64,000 nt of DNA from contig CAMHMN010000002.1 in the NCBI GenBank assembly GCA_946186245.1, positions 28,252-92,251 on the forward strand, read 5' to 3'. The translations under genes and the position numbers were made by a program. The notes under the pieces were generated by a model. It made no database searches. It was given only the letters and a program-made list of their open reading frames with translations, and was not told where the DNA came from. Source of the stretch: an uncultured Clostridia bacterium (GTDB lineage Bacteria; Bacillota; Clostridia; Oscillospirales; Acutalibacteraceae). Below are positions 39,398 through 49,206 of the stretch, one piece after another; position 1 is the stretch's first letter, and every line of letters begins with the position of its first letter.

Positions 39398-40707
39398 GCG
39401 GCAGCGTTACGGTAGCGGGCGCAGGGCTTGCCGGCTGTGAAGCGGCGTGGAAGTGTGCCGAAAGCGGCGTGAAGGTCAGGCTCTATGAGATGAAGCCCAA
39501 GAAATTTACTCCCGCCCACAAGAATCCCGACTTCGCCGAGCTGATCTGTTCCAACTCCCTCAAAGCCGCAAGGCTTGATTCCGCTGCCGGGCTGATGAAG
39601 GAGGAAATGCGCCGGCTGGGTTCGCTGCTGCTGAAGGTGGCCGATGAATGCAGCGTTCCGGCAGGCGGCGCGCTTGCCGTGGACAGGAACATCTTTGCAT
39701 CCAAGGTCACGCAGGCCATCCGCAGTCACCCGAATATCGAGGTCATCGAGCAGGAGCTGACCGAAATCCCGCAGGATGACGTTGTGATTATCGCGACGGG
39801 ACCGCTGACCAGCGAGCCGCTTTCCAAGGCGATTGGCGAGCTGTGCGGCGAACAGTTCCTCAATTTTCACGACGCGGCAGCGCCTATTGTCACAGCCGAG
39901 AGCATCGACATGACCCGCGCCTTTGCCGCCTCGAGGTACGATCGGGGCGACGACGATTACATCAACTGCCCTATGAACAAGGAAGAATACGAGGCCTTTC
40001 AGGATGCGCTGGTGAATGCGGAAAGAGCGCCGCTGCATGAGTTTGAATCGGACGGCGTGAAGGTCTACGAGGGCTGCATGCCTATCGAAATTCTCGCTTC
40101 CCGCGGCAGGGACGCGATCCGCTACGGCCCGATGAAGCCGGTGGGGCTGCGCGACCCGAACACCGGACACCGCCCGTGGGCCAATCTCCAGCTCCGGAAG
40201 GAGAACCGCGAAGGAACCCTTTACAATCTGGTGGGCTTCCAGACCAATCTGAAATTCGGTGAGCAGAAGCGGGTGTTCGGCATGATTCCCGCCCTGAAAA
40301 ACGCGGAATTCGTGCGGTACGGCGTGATGCACCGCAATACCTTCCTGAATTCACCCAAGCTCCTGAACGGAGATTATTCCATGATGGAACGCCCGAACAT
40401 TTTCTTTGCCGGGCAGATCACCGGCGTGGAAGGGTACATGGAATCAGCGGGTTCGGGATTGCTCTGCGGCATCAATGCCGTTCGCGCATTACGAGGTCAG
40501 GAACGGCTGATTCTGCCGGAATTCACTATGCTGGGCGCGCTGCAGGGGCATATCTGCAACCGCGACACCAAGGACTTCCAGCCGATGGGAGCCAATTTCG
40601 GCATACTTCCGCCCATCGAGCCGAAGATCAGGGACAAGCGGGAACGCTACGCTGCGCTGAGTGCAAGATCGCTTGATGCGCTCGCAAGCTCGCTAACTGA
40701 AAACTGA
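39394..40707 (+). CDS. trmFO: Methylenetetrahydrofolate--tRNA-(uracil-5-)-methyltransferase
   Basis: VAGAGLAGCEAAWKCAESGVKVRLYEMKP, AELICSNSLKA, GQITGVEGYMESAGSGLLCGINA. Confidence 0.95.
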   Translation: MSGSVTVAGAGLAGCEAAWKCAESGVKVRLYEMKPKKFTPAHKNPDFAELICSNSLKAARLDSAAGLMKEEMRRLGSLLLKVADECSVPAGGALAVDRNIFASKVTQAIRSHPNIEVIEQELTEIPQDDVVIIATGPLTSEPLSKAIGELCGEQFLNFHDAAAPIVTAESIDMTRAFAASRYDRGDDDYINCPMNKEEYEAFQDALVNAERAPLHEFESDGVKVYEGCMPIEILASRGRDAIRYGPMKPVGLRDPNTGHRPWANLQLRKENREGTLYNLVGFQTNLKFGEQKRVFGMIPALKNAEFVRYGVMHRNTFLNSPKLLNGDYSMMERPNIFFAGQITGVEGYMESAGSGLLCGINAVRALRGQERLILPEFTMLGALQGHICNRDTKDFQPMGANFGILPPIEPKIRDKRERYAALSARSLDALASSLTEN

Positions 40708-40784
40708 AGACTTAAGATTGAATAAAGAAAAATAATGGAGTGTTGCACGCTGAATAAAACAGTTGTGGGTAGGAGGTGGATGTA

Positions 40785-41258
40785 ATGCCGGTTTATGAAC
40801 TTGTGTCTGTAAAAAAACAGGCTGATCTTGACATCTGCAAAGCCATTCGCCGCAGGGTGTTTATTGACGAGCAGGGCGTTGCGGAAGCACTTGAAATCGA
40901 CGAACACGACATTTTGGGCGGCAAATGCAGGCATTATTACGCCCTTGCGGACGGCGTTCCGGCGGCGGCCTGCCGTGTCATGGACAAGGGCGAAGGAATT
41001 GCCAAGCTCCAGCGGTTCTGCGTGCTGCCGGAATACCGGAAAGCCGGACTCGGCAGATTTATGCTGGAAAGGCTCGAGGACATCTGCCGCGCCGGGAATT
41101 TCAATCAAATCGAAATGGGCGCACAGTGCTATGCCGCGCCATTCTATGAAAAATGCGGCTACCGCGTGGTTTCCGGTATCTTTCTGGACGCGGGCATCGA
41201 GCATGTCAAGATGGAAAAGGATTTATCATTTCTCATATTCAATCATCCGATTCAATAG
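40785..41258 (+). CDS. GNAT-family N-acetyltransferase
   Basis: RRRVFIDEQGVAEALEIDEHD…RFCVLPEYRKAGLGRFMLERLED…GAQCYAAPFYEKCGY. Confidence 0.88.
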   Translation: MPVYELVSVKKQADLDICKAIRRRVFIDEQGVAEALEIDEHDILGGKCRHYYALADGVPAAACRVMDKGEGIAKLQRFCVLPEYRKAGLGRFMLERLEDICRAGNFNQIEMGAQCYAAPFYEKCGYRVVSGIFLDAGIEHVKMEKDLSFLIFNHPIQ

Positions 41259-41298
41259 TAAAATCGGAAATAACAATGAAAGGGTTACGGTAAAAGAT

Positions 41299-42312
41299 AT
41301 GAAAATCATAGTTGACGCATTCGGCGGCGACAACGCGCCTCTTGAAATCATCAAGGGCTGCGCCATGGCTGTCGAAAAATTCGACGACGTGGAAATCATT
41401 CTCGCCGGCGATGAGGAAACCATCCGCAAGGTCGCGGAGGAAGAAGGAATTTCGCTTGACCGCATGGAGATCGCGCACGCTCCCGACGTCATCGAGATGA
41501 GCGACCATCCCACCGAGCTGATGAAGTCCAAGAAGAACAGCTCCATGGCGGTCGGACTCCGCCTGCTTGCAAGCGACGGCGGCGACGCGATGATCAGCGC
41601 AGGCAGCACAGGCGCCATGCTCACGGGAGCAACGCTGATTGTCAAGCGCATCAAAGGAATCAAGCGTCCGGCGCTCGCTCCGGTCATGCCCAATGCCGAC
41701 GGCAAATTCATGCTCATCGACTGCGGCGCGAATGCCGACTGCCGTCCCGAAATGCTGGTGCAGTTCGCCCATATGGGTTCGGTCTATATGAAGAATGTGC
41801 TGGGCGTGGAGAATCCCCGTGTCGGACTTGCCAACATCGGCACGGAGGAAACCAAGGGTGACGAGCTTCGCAAGGCGACCTATGCCCTGCTGAAAGAGGA
41901 ACCCAACCTCAACTTCATCGGCAACTTTGAAACCAGAGAGATTGCCGACGGCGGCGTGGATGTGCTTGTCGCCGACGGATTCACCGGCAATATCATCCTC
42001 AAGACCTACGAGGGCGTGGCTTCCATGTTGTCCGGCAAATTCAAGGGCGTTTTCAAGAAGAACATCCTGAACAAGCTCGGCGCGGCGGTCATGCTCAAGG
42101 ACCTCAACGACATCAAGAAATCCATGGACCACAACGAATACGGCGGCGCGCCCTTCCTCGGCGTGAAGAAGCCGGTATTCAAGGCGCACGGCAGCAGCAA
42201 GGCGATTACCATCTGCAATGCCATCAGGCTGACACGCGAATTTGTGTCAAGCGACGTCATCGGCAAGATCGCCGAGGACATCAGCGTGAGCGCCGACAAA
42301 GCGGAAGAATAA
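41299..42312 (+). CDS. plsX: Phosphate acyltransferase PlsX
   Basis: MKIIVDAFGGDNAPLEIIKG, SAGSTGAMLTGA, DCGANADCRPEMLVQFAHMG, VADGFTGNI. Confidence 0.95.
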   Translation: MKIIVDAFGGDNAPLEIIKGCAMAVEKFDDVEIILAGDEETIRKVAEEEGISLDRMEIAHAPDVIEMSDHPTELMKSKKNSSMAVGLRLLASDGGDAMISAGSTGAMLTGATLIVKRIKGIKRPALAPVMPNADGKFMLIDCGANADCRPEMLVQFAHMGSVYMKNVLGVENPRVGLANIGTEETKGDELRKATYALLKEEPNLNFIGNFETREIADGGVDVLVADGFTGNIILKTYEGVASMLSGKFKGVFKKNILNKLGAAVMLKDLNDIKKSMDHNEYGGAPFLGVKKPVFKAHGSSKAITICNAIRLTREFVSSDVIGKIAEDISVSADKAEE

Positions 42313-42317
42313 TTCTG

Positions 42318-42361
42318 GACGGAGTGTGGAGCGCGCGCCTGCCAGACTCCACACTCCCGTC
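42318..42361 (+). promoter_or_regulatory. Strong stem-loop between plsX and rnc, not terminator-like
   Basis: GACGGAGTGTGGAG / CTCCACACTCC(C)GTC, 11 perfect bp plus 3 bp after a bulge; no T-run. Confidence 0.6.
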
Positions 42362-42385
42362 TGAAAGAAAGGCTGATATGAAATT

Positions 42386-43081
42386 ATGACTGAAATCAAA
42401 AGCCTGGATCCCTCCTATCTGGAGGACACAATTGGCTATCATTTCAAAAACAACAAATACCTTCTGACCGCGCTGACACATTCGTCCTACGCCAACGAGG
42501 GCAAGCATTTGCAGAGCAACGAGCGTCTGGAGTTTTTGGGCGATGCGGTGCTTAGCATAGTGGTGTCGGAGCACCTTTATGCTAAGTTCCGCAGCAAGCA
42601 GGAGGGCGACCTGACCAAGCTGCGTTCCTCGCTTGTCTGCGAGTCAACCCTCTGCGGTTTTGCCAGAAAGATTCGGCTTGGCGATTATATCATGTTCGGC
42701 AGAGGCGAACGCCATTCGGGCGGCGACAAGCGCCCGTCGATTCTGGCAGATGCTTTTGAAGCGCTGATCGCGGCAATCTTCCTCGACGGAGGCATGGAGA
42801 AGGCGCGGGAATTCGTCATGGGCTTCATTCTGGAAGAGCTGGAGCACCCCAATCTCTATCGCAGCAAGGATTACAAGACCATGCTGCAGGAGATCATCCA
42901 GCAGAACGCCGAGGAACGGCTGAGCTATGTCCTCGTGGGTGAAAGCGGTCCCGACCACAACAAGCATTTCTTGGTGGAGGTGCATCTCAACAGCAACGTC
43001 ATCGGCAAGGGCGGCGGCAGAAGCAAGAAGGAAGCCGAGCAGAACGCCGCCAAAGAAGCGCTGGAACTCATGGGCTATTGA
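42386..43081 (+). CDS. rnc: Ribonuclease III
   Basis: NERLEFLGDAVLSIVVSEHL, DAFEALIAAIFLDGG, C-terminal dsRBD. Confidence 0.96.
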   Translation: MTEIKSLDPSYLEDTIGYHFKNNKYLLTALTHSSYANEGKHLQSNERLEFLGDAVLSIVVSEHLYAKFRSKQEGDLTKLRSSLVCESTLCGFARKIRLGDYIMFGRGERHSGGDKRPSILADAFEALIAAIFLDGGMEKAREFVMGFILEELEHPNLYRSKDYKTMLQEIIQQNAEERLSYVLVGESGPDHNKHFLVEVHLNSNVIGKGGGRSKKEAEQNAAKEALELMGY

Positions 43082-43082
43082 T

Positions 43083-44147
43083 ATGGCAGGGAATCATCAT
43101 TCCAATATTGCTATCTTCATTCCGCACAATGGATGTCCTCACCGGTGCGCCTTCTGCAACCAGCGCACCATTTCCGGCGCGGTTTCCCAACCGACAGCCC
43201 AGGACGTCAAGGCGGCCGTGAATACCGCCCTTTCTTCGCCAAAATTTGAAGGCGGCAACGCGGAAATTGCCTTCTTCGGCGGGAGCTTTACCGCCATCGA
43301 CCGGGAATACATGATCGAACTGCTGGAAGCGGCGCATGAATTCATCATGTCCGGGCAGGTTGCCGGCATCCGGATTTCCACCCGCCCCGACGCGATTGAC
43401 GATGAGATTCTGAGAACACTGAAAAAACACGGCGTGACTTCCATCGAACTGGGAGCGCAGTCCATGCGGGACGACGTTCTGGAATTGAACCGGCGGGGAC
43501 ATACGGCGCAGGATGTCATCAATGCCTCGCAATTAATTAAGAAATACGGCTTTTCGCTGGGTTTGCAGATGATGACGGGACTCTACGGCGACGACAACGT
43601 CGGCGCGAGGTACACCGCCCGCCAGCTGGCTGCCCTTCGCCCCGACACGGTGCGGATTTATCCGACGGTGGTGCTGGAAGGCACCGAGCTGGCTGAGAAA
43701 ATGCGTTCGGGGGAATATCTTCCGCAGGGGTATGAAGCCGCGTCGGAGCTATGCGCGCAGCTTCTGCGGTTCTTTGAGCAGAAGCGGATCAAAGTCATCA
43801 AGCTGGGACTTCACGCCTCCGACGGCGTGGAAGGCAGCATGGTCGGCGGCGCCTATCATCCCGCCTTCCGCGAGCTGTGCGAAGGCATTCTGTATTACCG
43901 CCTGATCAGAAGCACACTGTCGGAACAATACCCGGACGGCGGCAATTTTGTCGTGTATGTTCCCAAGTCGGACATTTCCAAGGCGACCGGACAGAAAAAG
44001 TGCAATATTTCCCGTCTTGCCCTTGACGGATGGCATGTCGTGATTAAGGGAGAGGATGCCATAGATGGAAAAGAAAGAAGAAAATGTAAAATTGAGCCGG
44101 TTCATCAGCAAGATTCTCCGGCATCAGCCGCAGATCATCGGCATTGA
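43083..44147 (+). CDS. Elp3-like radical SAM protein (rnc-smc neighbourhood type)
   Basis: IFIPHNGCPHRCAFCNQRTISG; FFGGSFTAIDREYM; TSIELGAQSM; LYPTVVLEGTELA-like. Confidence 0.88.
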   Translation: MAGNHHSNIAIFIPHNGCPHRCAFCNQRTISGAVSQPTAQDVKAAVNTALSSPKFEGGNAEIAFFGGSFTAIDREYMIELLEAAHEFIMSGQVAGIRISTRPDAIDDEILRTLKKHGVTSIELGAQSMRDDVLELNRRGHTAQDVINASQLIKKYGFSLGLQMMTGLYGDDNVGARYTARQLAALRPDTVRIYPTVVLEGTELAEKMRSGEYLPQGYEAASELCAQLLRFFEQKRIKVIKLGLHASDGVEGSMVGGAYHPAFRELCEGILYYRLIRSTLSEQYPDGGNFVVYVPKSDISKATGQKKCNISRLALDGWHVVIKGEDAIDGKERRKCKIEPVHQQDSPASAADHRH

Positions 44148-44649
44148 GATAGAAAGAACCGGCGCGTGGGCGGACGTGAATGCGCTGATGGAAGGCATCA
44201 ACGCAAAGAGTAAATTTCACATAGACCGCCCGCTTCTGGAGCAAATCGTCGCAGCCGACGGCAAGGGGCGATACAGCTTTAATGCCGACGGGACTAAAAT
44301 CCGAGCCAACCAGGGGCATTCCATCGATGTGGTGATCCAAATGGAACACCGCACACCGCCGGAATTTCTCTATCACGGCACCGCGTGGCGATTCATGGGG
44401 AGCATTACGGCAAAGGGCCTTTTGCCCGGCACCCGTCAATTTGTGCATCTTTCGCCTGATTATGCCACCGCCGTGACGGTGGGCTACCGACACAGCAAGC
44501 CGGAGCAGCCGGTCGTGCTGAAAATTCATGCCGGCCGGATGGCGGCTGACGGCTATGATTTTATGATTTCCGACAACGGCGTGTGGCAGATTGCGCATGT
44601 GCCGCCGCAATATATTGAAATAACGCAGGGGGAGCAGACCGATGAGTAA
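44065..44649 (+). CDS. kptA: RNA 2'-phosphotransferase (KptA/Tpt1 family)
   Basis: LSRFISKILRHQPQIIGIEIERTGAWADVNALMEGI; LYHGTAWRFMGSITAKGL; VHLSPDYATAVTVGYRH. Confidence 0.9.
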   Translation: MEKKEENVKLSRFISKILRHQPQIIGIEIERTGAWADVNALMEGINAKSKFHIDRPLLEQIVAADGKGRYSFNADGTKIRANQGHSIDVVIQMEHRTPPEFLYHGTAWRFMGSITAKGLLPGTRQFVHLSPDYATAVTVGYRHSKPEQPVVLKIHAGRMAADGYDFMISDNGVWQIAHVPPQYIEITQGEQTDE

Positions 44650-45118
44650 ACTGAAAATCCGCTTTGCCAAAAAGTCCGACCTGGAGGAAGTCAATACGCT
44701 TCGCAGGCAGGTGCATATGGTTCACACAAAGGGCAGACCCGACATATTCCGCAGGAAATTCGGCAGGAAGCTGGCGGAACACGTCTATGATTTTTTCGGC
44801 GGAAAGCTGTCAAAGATCATCGTTGCAAAGTCGGAGGGAGCCATTGTCGGCTTTGCCTCGGTTGAAATGATCGAAAAGCCCAAATCTCCCTACAACAAAG
44901 CCCGCCGATATCTCAGAGTGACCGAATTCGGTGTGGATAAAAGCCACAGACGGCAGGGAATCGGCAGCGCGCTGTTTTGTTTCATTAAGCAGTACGCAGC
45001 CGACAGCGGCTTTGACACCGTTGAGCTTGACGTCTGGGAATTCAACCAGGGCGCGCTGCAATTCTACGAATCACAGGGCTTTACGACCTACCGCAGATAT
45101 ATGGAATACAAATCATGA
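44642..45118 (+). CDS. GNAT-family N-acetyltransferase
   Basis: RVTEFGVDKSHRRQGIGSALFCFIKQYAADSGFDTVELDVWEFNQGALQFYESQGF. Confidence 0.9.
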   Translation: MSKLKIRFAKKSDLEEVNTLRRQVHMVHTKGRPDIFRRKFGRKLAEHVYDFFGGKLSKIIVAKSEGAIVGFASVEMIEKPKSPYNKARRYLRVTEFGVDKSHRRQGIGSALFCFIKQYAADSGFDTVELDVWEFNQGALQFYESQGFTTYRRYMEYKS

Positions 45119-45143
45119 ATTATTTCCGCAAAGGAGCGAAACA

Positions 45144-48100
45144 ATGCATTTAAAATCGCTTGACATCATGGGCTTCAAGTCTTTCCCCGACAAGGTAAAA
45201 ATGAGCTTTGTTCCGGGAATCACAGCGGCGGTCGGTCCCAACGGCAGCGGGAAGAGCAATATCAGCGACGCTGTGCGCTGGGTTCTCGGCGAACAGGCGA
45301 CAAGAATTCTCCGCATCAAGTCGATGGAGGACGTGATCTTCGGCGGCACCTCGCAGCGCAAGGCGTTAGGCTTTGCGGAGGTGGTGCTCACCATTGACAA
45401 CACCGACCGGGCGCTGCAATTCGACAGCGACGAGGTGGCCGTTACCCGAAGGTATTACCGTTCGGGTGACAGCGAATACAAAATCAACGGCAAGGCGGTC
45501 CGTCTGAAGGACATCAACGAGCTTTTCATGGACACCGGCATGGGACGCGACGGCTATTCCATCATCGGACAGGGTAAGGTCGCGGATGTCGTCAACGTTC
45601 GTTCGGAGGAACGCCGCAATATCTTTGAAGAAGCCGCCGGTATCTCCAAATATCGCTACCGCAAGCAGGAAGCGGAGCGCAATCTCGCCCGCGCGGAGGA
45701 CAATCTCGTTCATCTCGACGCGATCATGTCGGAATTGGAAGGCCGTGTCGAGCCGCTTCGCAAGGAGTCCGAAAAGGCGAAGAAGTACATAGAGCTGATG
45801 GAGCAGAAGAAGAATATCGAAATCGGCCTGTGGCTTGCCACGCTGGACAAATCCGGCGCGCAGCTCCGCGACTGGGACTACAAGGAGACCCTTGCCCGTT
45901 CCCAGCAGGAGCAGATCGACAGGGAGATAGAAAAGACCGAGGCGGAAATCGAAGCCAAATTTCAGTACAGCAATCAGCTTGCCGCCAGGCGCGATGAGAT
46001 AATGCGCCATTCCGCCGAGCTGGAAGAAGCTGCCGCCCGCATCGACGGTGAAGCCGCCGTTCTGGAGAACGACATCGCCCACCGCACCCAGCAGATTGAA
46101 CGCCTGAAAGCCGACATCGAGGAATACAGAACCAGCGGCGACCTGATGAAGCATGAAATAGAGCAGAAACAGCAGGAGATTGCTGCCAAGAAGGCAACCC
46201 TTGCCGAAAAGGAAGCGCTTGCCGCACAGTTCCGGGAGCAGCTGGAAGCCCTTCGCACCGACGACAGCGAATTCAACGAGAAGATCAGCGGACTGATGTC
46301 ACGCCGCACCGAGATCACGGGCGGCATTTCATCCGCTCAGGTGGAGATGGCTTCGGTGCAGTCCCAGATGAACGAAATTTCGGCGCGCATGGAAAATGTG
46401 GACAGCGAGATCGAACGCCGCCAGAGCGACATTGAAAAGCTGACCGAGAGCGAAAAGCTCACCAAAGAAGCCATTCAGGGCGCGGACGAACGCATCGCGG
46501 AGCTTGACGGGGAGAACCGGAAGCTGGGCGAAAAGCTGCAATTGCTGCGTCAGCAGGGTGCGCAGGTCAAGCGGGACAGCGAAAACGAAGAGCTTGACGC
46601 GAAGGGGCACGAACGCAAAGCCCGTATTCTGGAAGATCTGGAAAAGAGCATGGAAGGTTTTGCCGGCAGCGTGCGTTCGGTGATGAAGATGGCGGAAAAC
46701 GGCACATTAAAGGGCATTCACGGCCCGGTGTCCCGTCTGATCGACGTACCCCACGAATTCGCCACCGCCGTTGAAATTGCCCTGGGCGGCAACATGCAGA
46801 ATATCGTCGTGGACAACGAGGACGACGCGAAACGCGCCATTGCACAGCTCAAACAGAGCAAGGCGGGACGCGCGACCTTCCTTCCGTTGACCACCATCAA
46901 GCCTTCCAAATTCAACGAAAGCGGCCTGGAAGGCTGTGAAGGATACATCGGCATCGCCTCCGGGCTTGTGACATACGATAAGAAATATTCCAATATCATT
47001 TCCAACGCCCTCGGCAAAATCTGCATTGTGGACAACATCGACAACGCGGTGAATATGGCGCGGCGATTCGGCTACCGATTCCGCATCGTTACCCTGGACG
47101 GTCAGGTCATCAATGCAGGCGGTTCGCTCACCGGCGGTTCGCTCGCCAAGAATACCGGCCTTCTTGCCCGCAAGGGAGAAATTGAAGCCCTCCGCAAAAA
47201 GGCGGCCGACTGCATGGAAAGCAGCCGCAAATTAAGGGAGAAATTCGCCGAGCTGGAACAGCAGGCAGGCGAAGTCAAGGCGCAGATGCGGGAAAACGAC
47301 GAGAAGCGCACGAGCGTCGGCAACGACAAGGTGCGTTTTGAAACCGACCTCAAGAACGTTTCCGCTAACCTTGCATCGCTTATTTCCGAGGTGGAACGTC
47401 TTTCGGACGAACGCGGCAGCGCGGGTGAACGCACTGAAGCCCTCACGCAGAAGATCGAATCGGCACAGAAAACCGTTTTCGATCTGGGCGAACAGCTGGC
47501 GGCTGTCGAGCAGGAGATTTCCGGCGTGGGCAATATCCGTGCCGAAACTGCGCGCAAGCGGGAGGAGCTTTCTTCTAAGCTCAGCGATACCGGCATGACG
47601 GTCATGTCGCTGTCGAAAGATATCGAAGCGGCGGAAAATTCCATCCGCGAGGCCGAGAGCCGCAGAGAGCAGCAGACTGAGCGTGCGGAAGGCATGAAGG
47701 TGGAAATCGCCGAACTGCAAACCCTGAATACCGAGACCACCGAGAACGCAAAGCAGATGAGAGAAACCGCCGAGAACAACCGCCAGCAAGCGGCTGCTTC
47801 CAAGGACTCAATGGCGGAACTTGCCTTGCAGCGCGAACAGGAGGAAAAGGAAATCCGCGACCTTCGCACACTTTCCAGGGAGAAATCTGCCGACAGAGAG
47901 AAGATCACCGGTGAGCTGACCCGACTGGAAGAACGCCGGGCTACGGCTCAGAAGGAATACGACCTCATCATTCAGAAGCTCTTTGAGGAATACAACCTTA
48001 CCCGCAGAGAAGCGCAGGAGCAGTTTGAACCGGCGGAAAATCTGCGCGATTCGGAAAAGAAGGTCAAGGAGCTGCGTGGACAGATGAAGCGTCTGGAACC

Positions 48101-48713
48101 CGTCAACCTCGGCGCGGTGGAAGAATACAAGGAAGTATTCGAGAAATACACCATGTACAAAACCCAGATCACCGACGTGCAAAAGTCCAAGGCGGAGCTT
48201 AACAAGCTCATTGAAACGCTCACACAGCAGATGAAGGAGCTTTTCGTGCTGAAATTCGATGAGATCAACAAGCACTTCAAGGTGATCTTCACCGAGCTGT
48301 TCGGCGGCGGCAGCGGCTATCTGGAGCTGACCGACCGCAACGACGTGCTGAACTGCGGCATAGAGATTCACGCGCAGCCGCCCGGCAAGACCATCAAGAA
48401 CATCGACCTTTTCAGCGGCGGCGAAAAGACGGTTATCGCGGTTGCCATTTACTTTGCGATCATGAAGGTCAATCCTTCGCCCTTCTGTATTCTCGACGAG
48501 ATCGACTCGGCGCTGGACGAGCGCAATGTGGACAACATCGCGGAATACTGCCGGAGGATGAGCGATTCGACGCAGTACATCATCATCACCCACAGACGCG
48601 GCACGATGGAAGTCGCCAATATGATCTACGGTGTGACGATGCAGCAGGACGGCGTGTCCAAGCTGCTGGAGCTGAAAATCGACGAAATCAGCGACAAGCT
48701 GGGTGTGAACTGA
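45144..48713 (+). CDS. smc: Chromosome segregation protein SMC
   Basis: MHLKSLDIMGFKSFPDKVKMSFVPGITAAVGPNGSGKSNISDAVRWVLGE; long coiled coils; C-terminal FSGGEKTVIAVAIYFAIMKVNPSPFCILDEIDSALDERNV. Confidence 0.97.
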   Translation: MHLKSLDIMGFKSFPDKVKMSFVPGITAAVGPNGSGKSNISDAVRWVLGEQATRILRIKSMEDVIFGGTSQRKALGFAEVVLTIDNTDRALQFDSDEVAVTRRYYRSGDSEYKINGKAVRLKDINELFMDTGMGRDGYSIIGQGKVADVVNVRSEERRNIFEEAAGISKYRYRKQEAERNLARAEDNLVHLDAIMSELEGRVEPLRKESEKAKKYIELMEQKKNIEIGLWLATLDKSGAQLRDWDYKETLARSQQEQIDREIEKTEAEIEAKFQYSNQLAARRDEIMRHSAELEEAAARIDGEAAVLENDIAHRTQQIERLKADIEEYRTSGDLMKHEIEQKQQEIAAKKATLAEKEALAAQFREQLEALRTDDSEFNEKISGLMSRRTEITGGISSAQVEMASVQSQMNEISARMENVDSEIERRQSDIEKLTESEKLTKEAIQGADERIAELDGENRKLGEKLQLLRQQGAQVKRDSENEELDAKGHERKARILEDLEKSMEGFAGSVRSVMKMAENGTLKGIHGPVSRLIDVPHEFATAVEIALGGNMQNIVVDNEDDAKRAIAQLKQSKAGRATFLPLTTIKPSKFNESGLEGCEGYIGIASGLVTYDKKYSNIISNALGKICIVDNIDNAVNMARRFGYRFRIVTLDGQVINAGGSLTGGSLAKNTGLLARKGEIEALRKKAADCMESSRKLREKFAELEQQAGEVKAQMRENDEKRTSVGNDKVRFETDLKNVSANLASLISEVERLSDERGSAGERTEALTQKIESAQKTVFDLGEQLAAVEQEISGVGNIRAETARKREELSSKLSDTGMTVMSLSKDIEAAENSIREAESRREQQTERAEGMKVEIAELQTLNTETTENAKQMRETAENNRQQAAASKDSMAELALQREQEEKEIRDLRTLSREKSADREKITGELTRLEERRATAQKEYDLIIQKLFEEYNLTRREAQEQFEPAENLRDSEKKVKELRGQMKRLEPVNLGAVEEYKEVFEKYTMYKTQITDVQKSKAELNKLIETLTQQMKELFVLKFDEINKHFKVIFTELFGGGSGYLELTDRNDVLNCGIEIHAQPPGKTIKNIDLFSGGEKTVIAVAIYFAIMKVNPSPFCILDEIDSALDERNVDNIAEYCRRMSDSTQYIIITHRRGTMEVANMIYGVTMQQDGVSKLLELKIDEISDKLGVN

Positions 48714-48723
48714 AGGTGATGTT

Positions 48724-49206
48724 ATGATATACGGCTTTTTCGGCGGAAAGTTTCTGCCCATGCACAAAGGACATTTATATTGTATCGACACTGCTTCAAA
48801 ACAGTGCGATCATGTGACGGTGATCATGTTTACGGGCGGGGATGAAGAGCTGCGAATCTGCAGCCAACGCCGCGATGAAATACTTGACGTAAATTTCCGC
48901 ACGAAGCAGCTGGAACGCATCTGTGCGTTATATCAGAATGTTGAATGTCACGTGGTGGACGTCACAAACCTGAAACTTCCGGATGGTACAGAAGACTGGG
49001 ATGCGGAAACGCCATTGGTAAGGCGCTTTGTGCCTAAGATGGATTATGTTTATTCCAGCGAACCGTCATACGGCGAATATTTTGCAAGAGCGTATCCCGA
49101 GGCAATGCATATAATTGTCGACGCGGAACGTAAAACCTATCCCATTAGCAGCACGTTGATTCGTGCAATGAAAGAACTTAAGGAGCAGAAAAAATGGATG
49201 GTCTGA
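48724..49206 (+). CDS. NadR/NadM-like nucleotidyltransferase (NMN adenylyltransferase-like), no kinase domain
   Basis: GFFGGKFLPMHKGHLYCIDTASKQCD (HxGH-type cytidylyltransferase motif); ISSTLIR; 160 aa only; adjacent to pnuC. Confidence 0.8.
   Translation: MIYGFFGGKFLPMHKGHLYCIDTASKQCDHVTVIMFTGGDEELRICSQRRDEILDVNFRTKQLERICALYQNVECHVVDVTNLKLPDGTEDWDAETPLVRRFVPKMDYVYSSEPSYGEYFARAYPEAMHIIVDAERKTYPISSTLIRAMKELKEQKKWMV

Noticed and set aside
40828-41298. N-terminal extension of plsX in the ORF track
   Set aside because: Overlaps the GNAT gene in another frame; the PlsX N-terminus MKIIVDAFGGDNAP begins at 41299.
42927-43082. N-terminal extension of the radical SAM ORF
   Set aside because: Lies inside rnc; homologous start at 43083.
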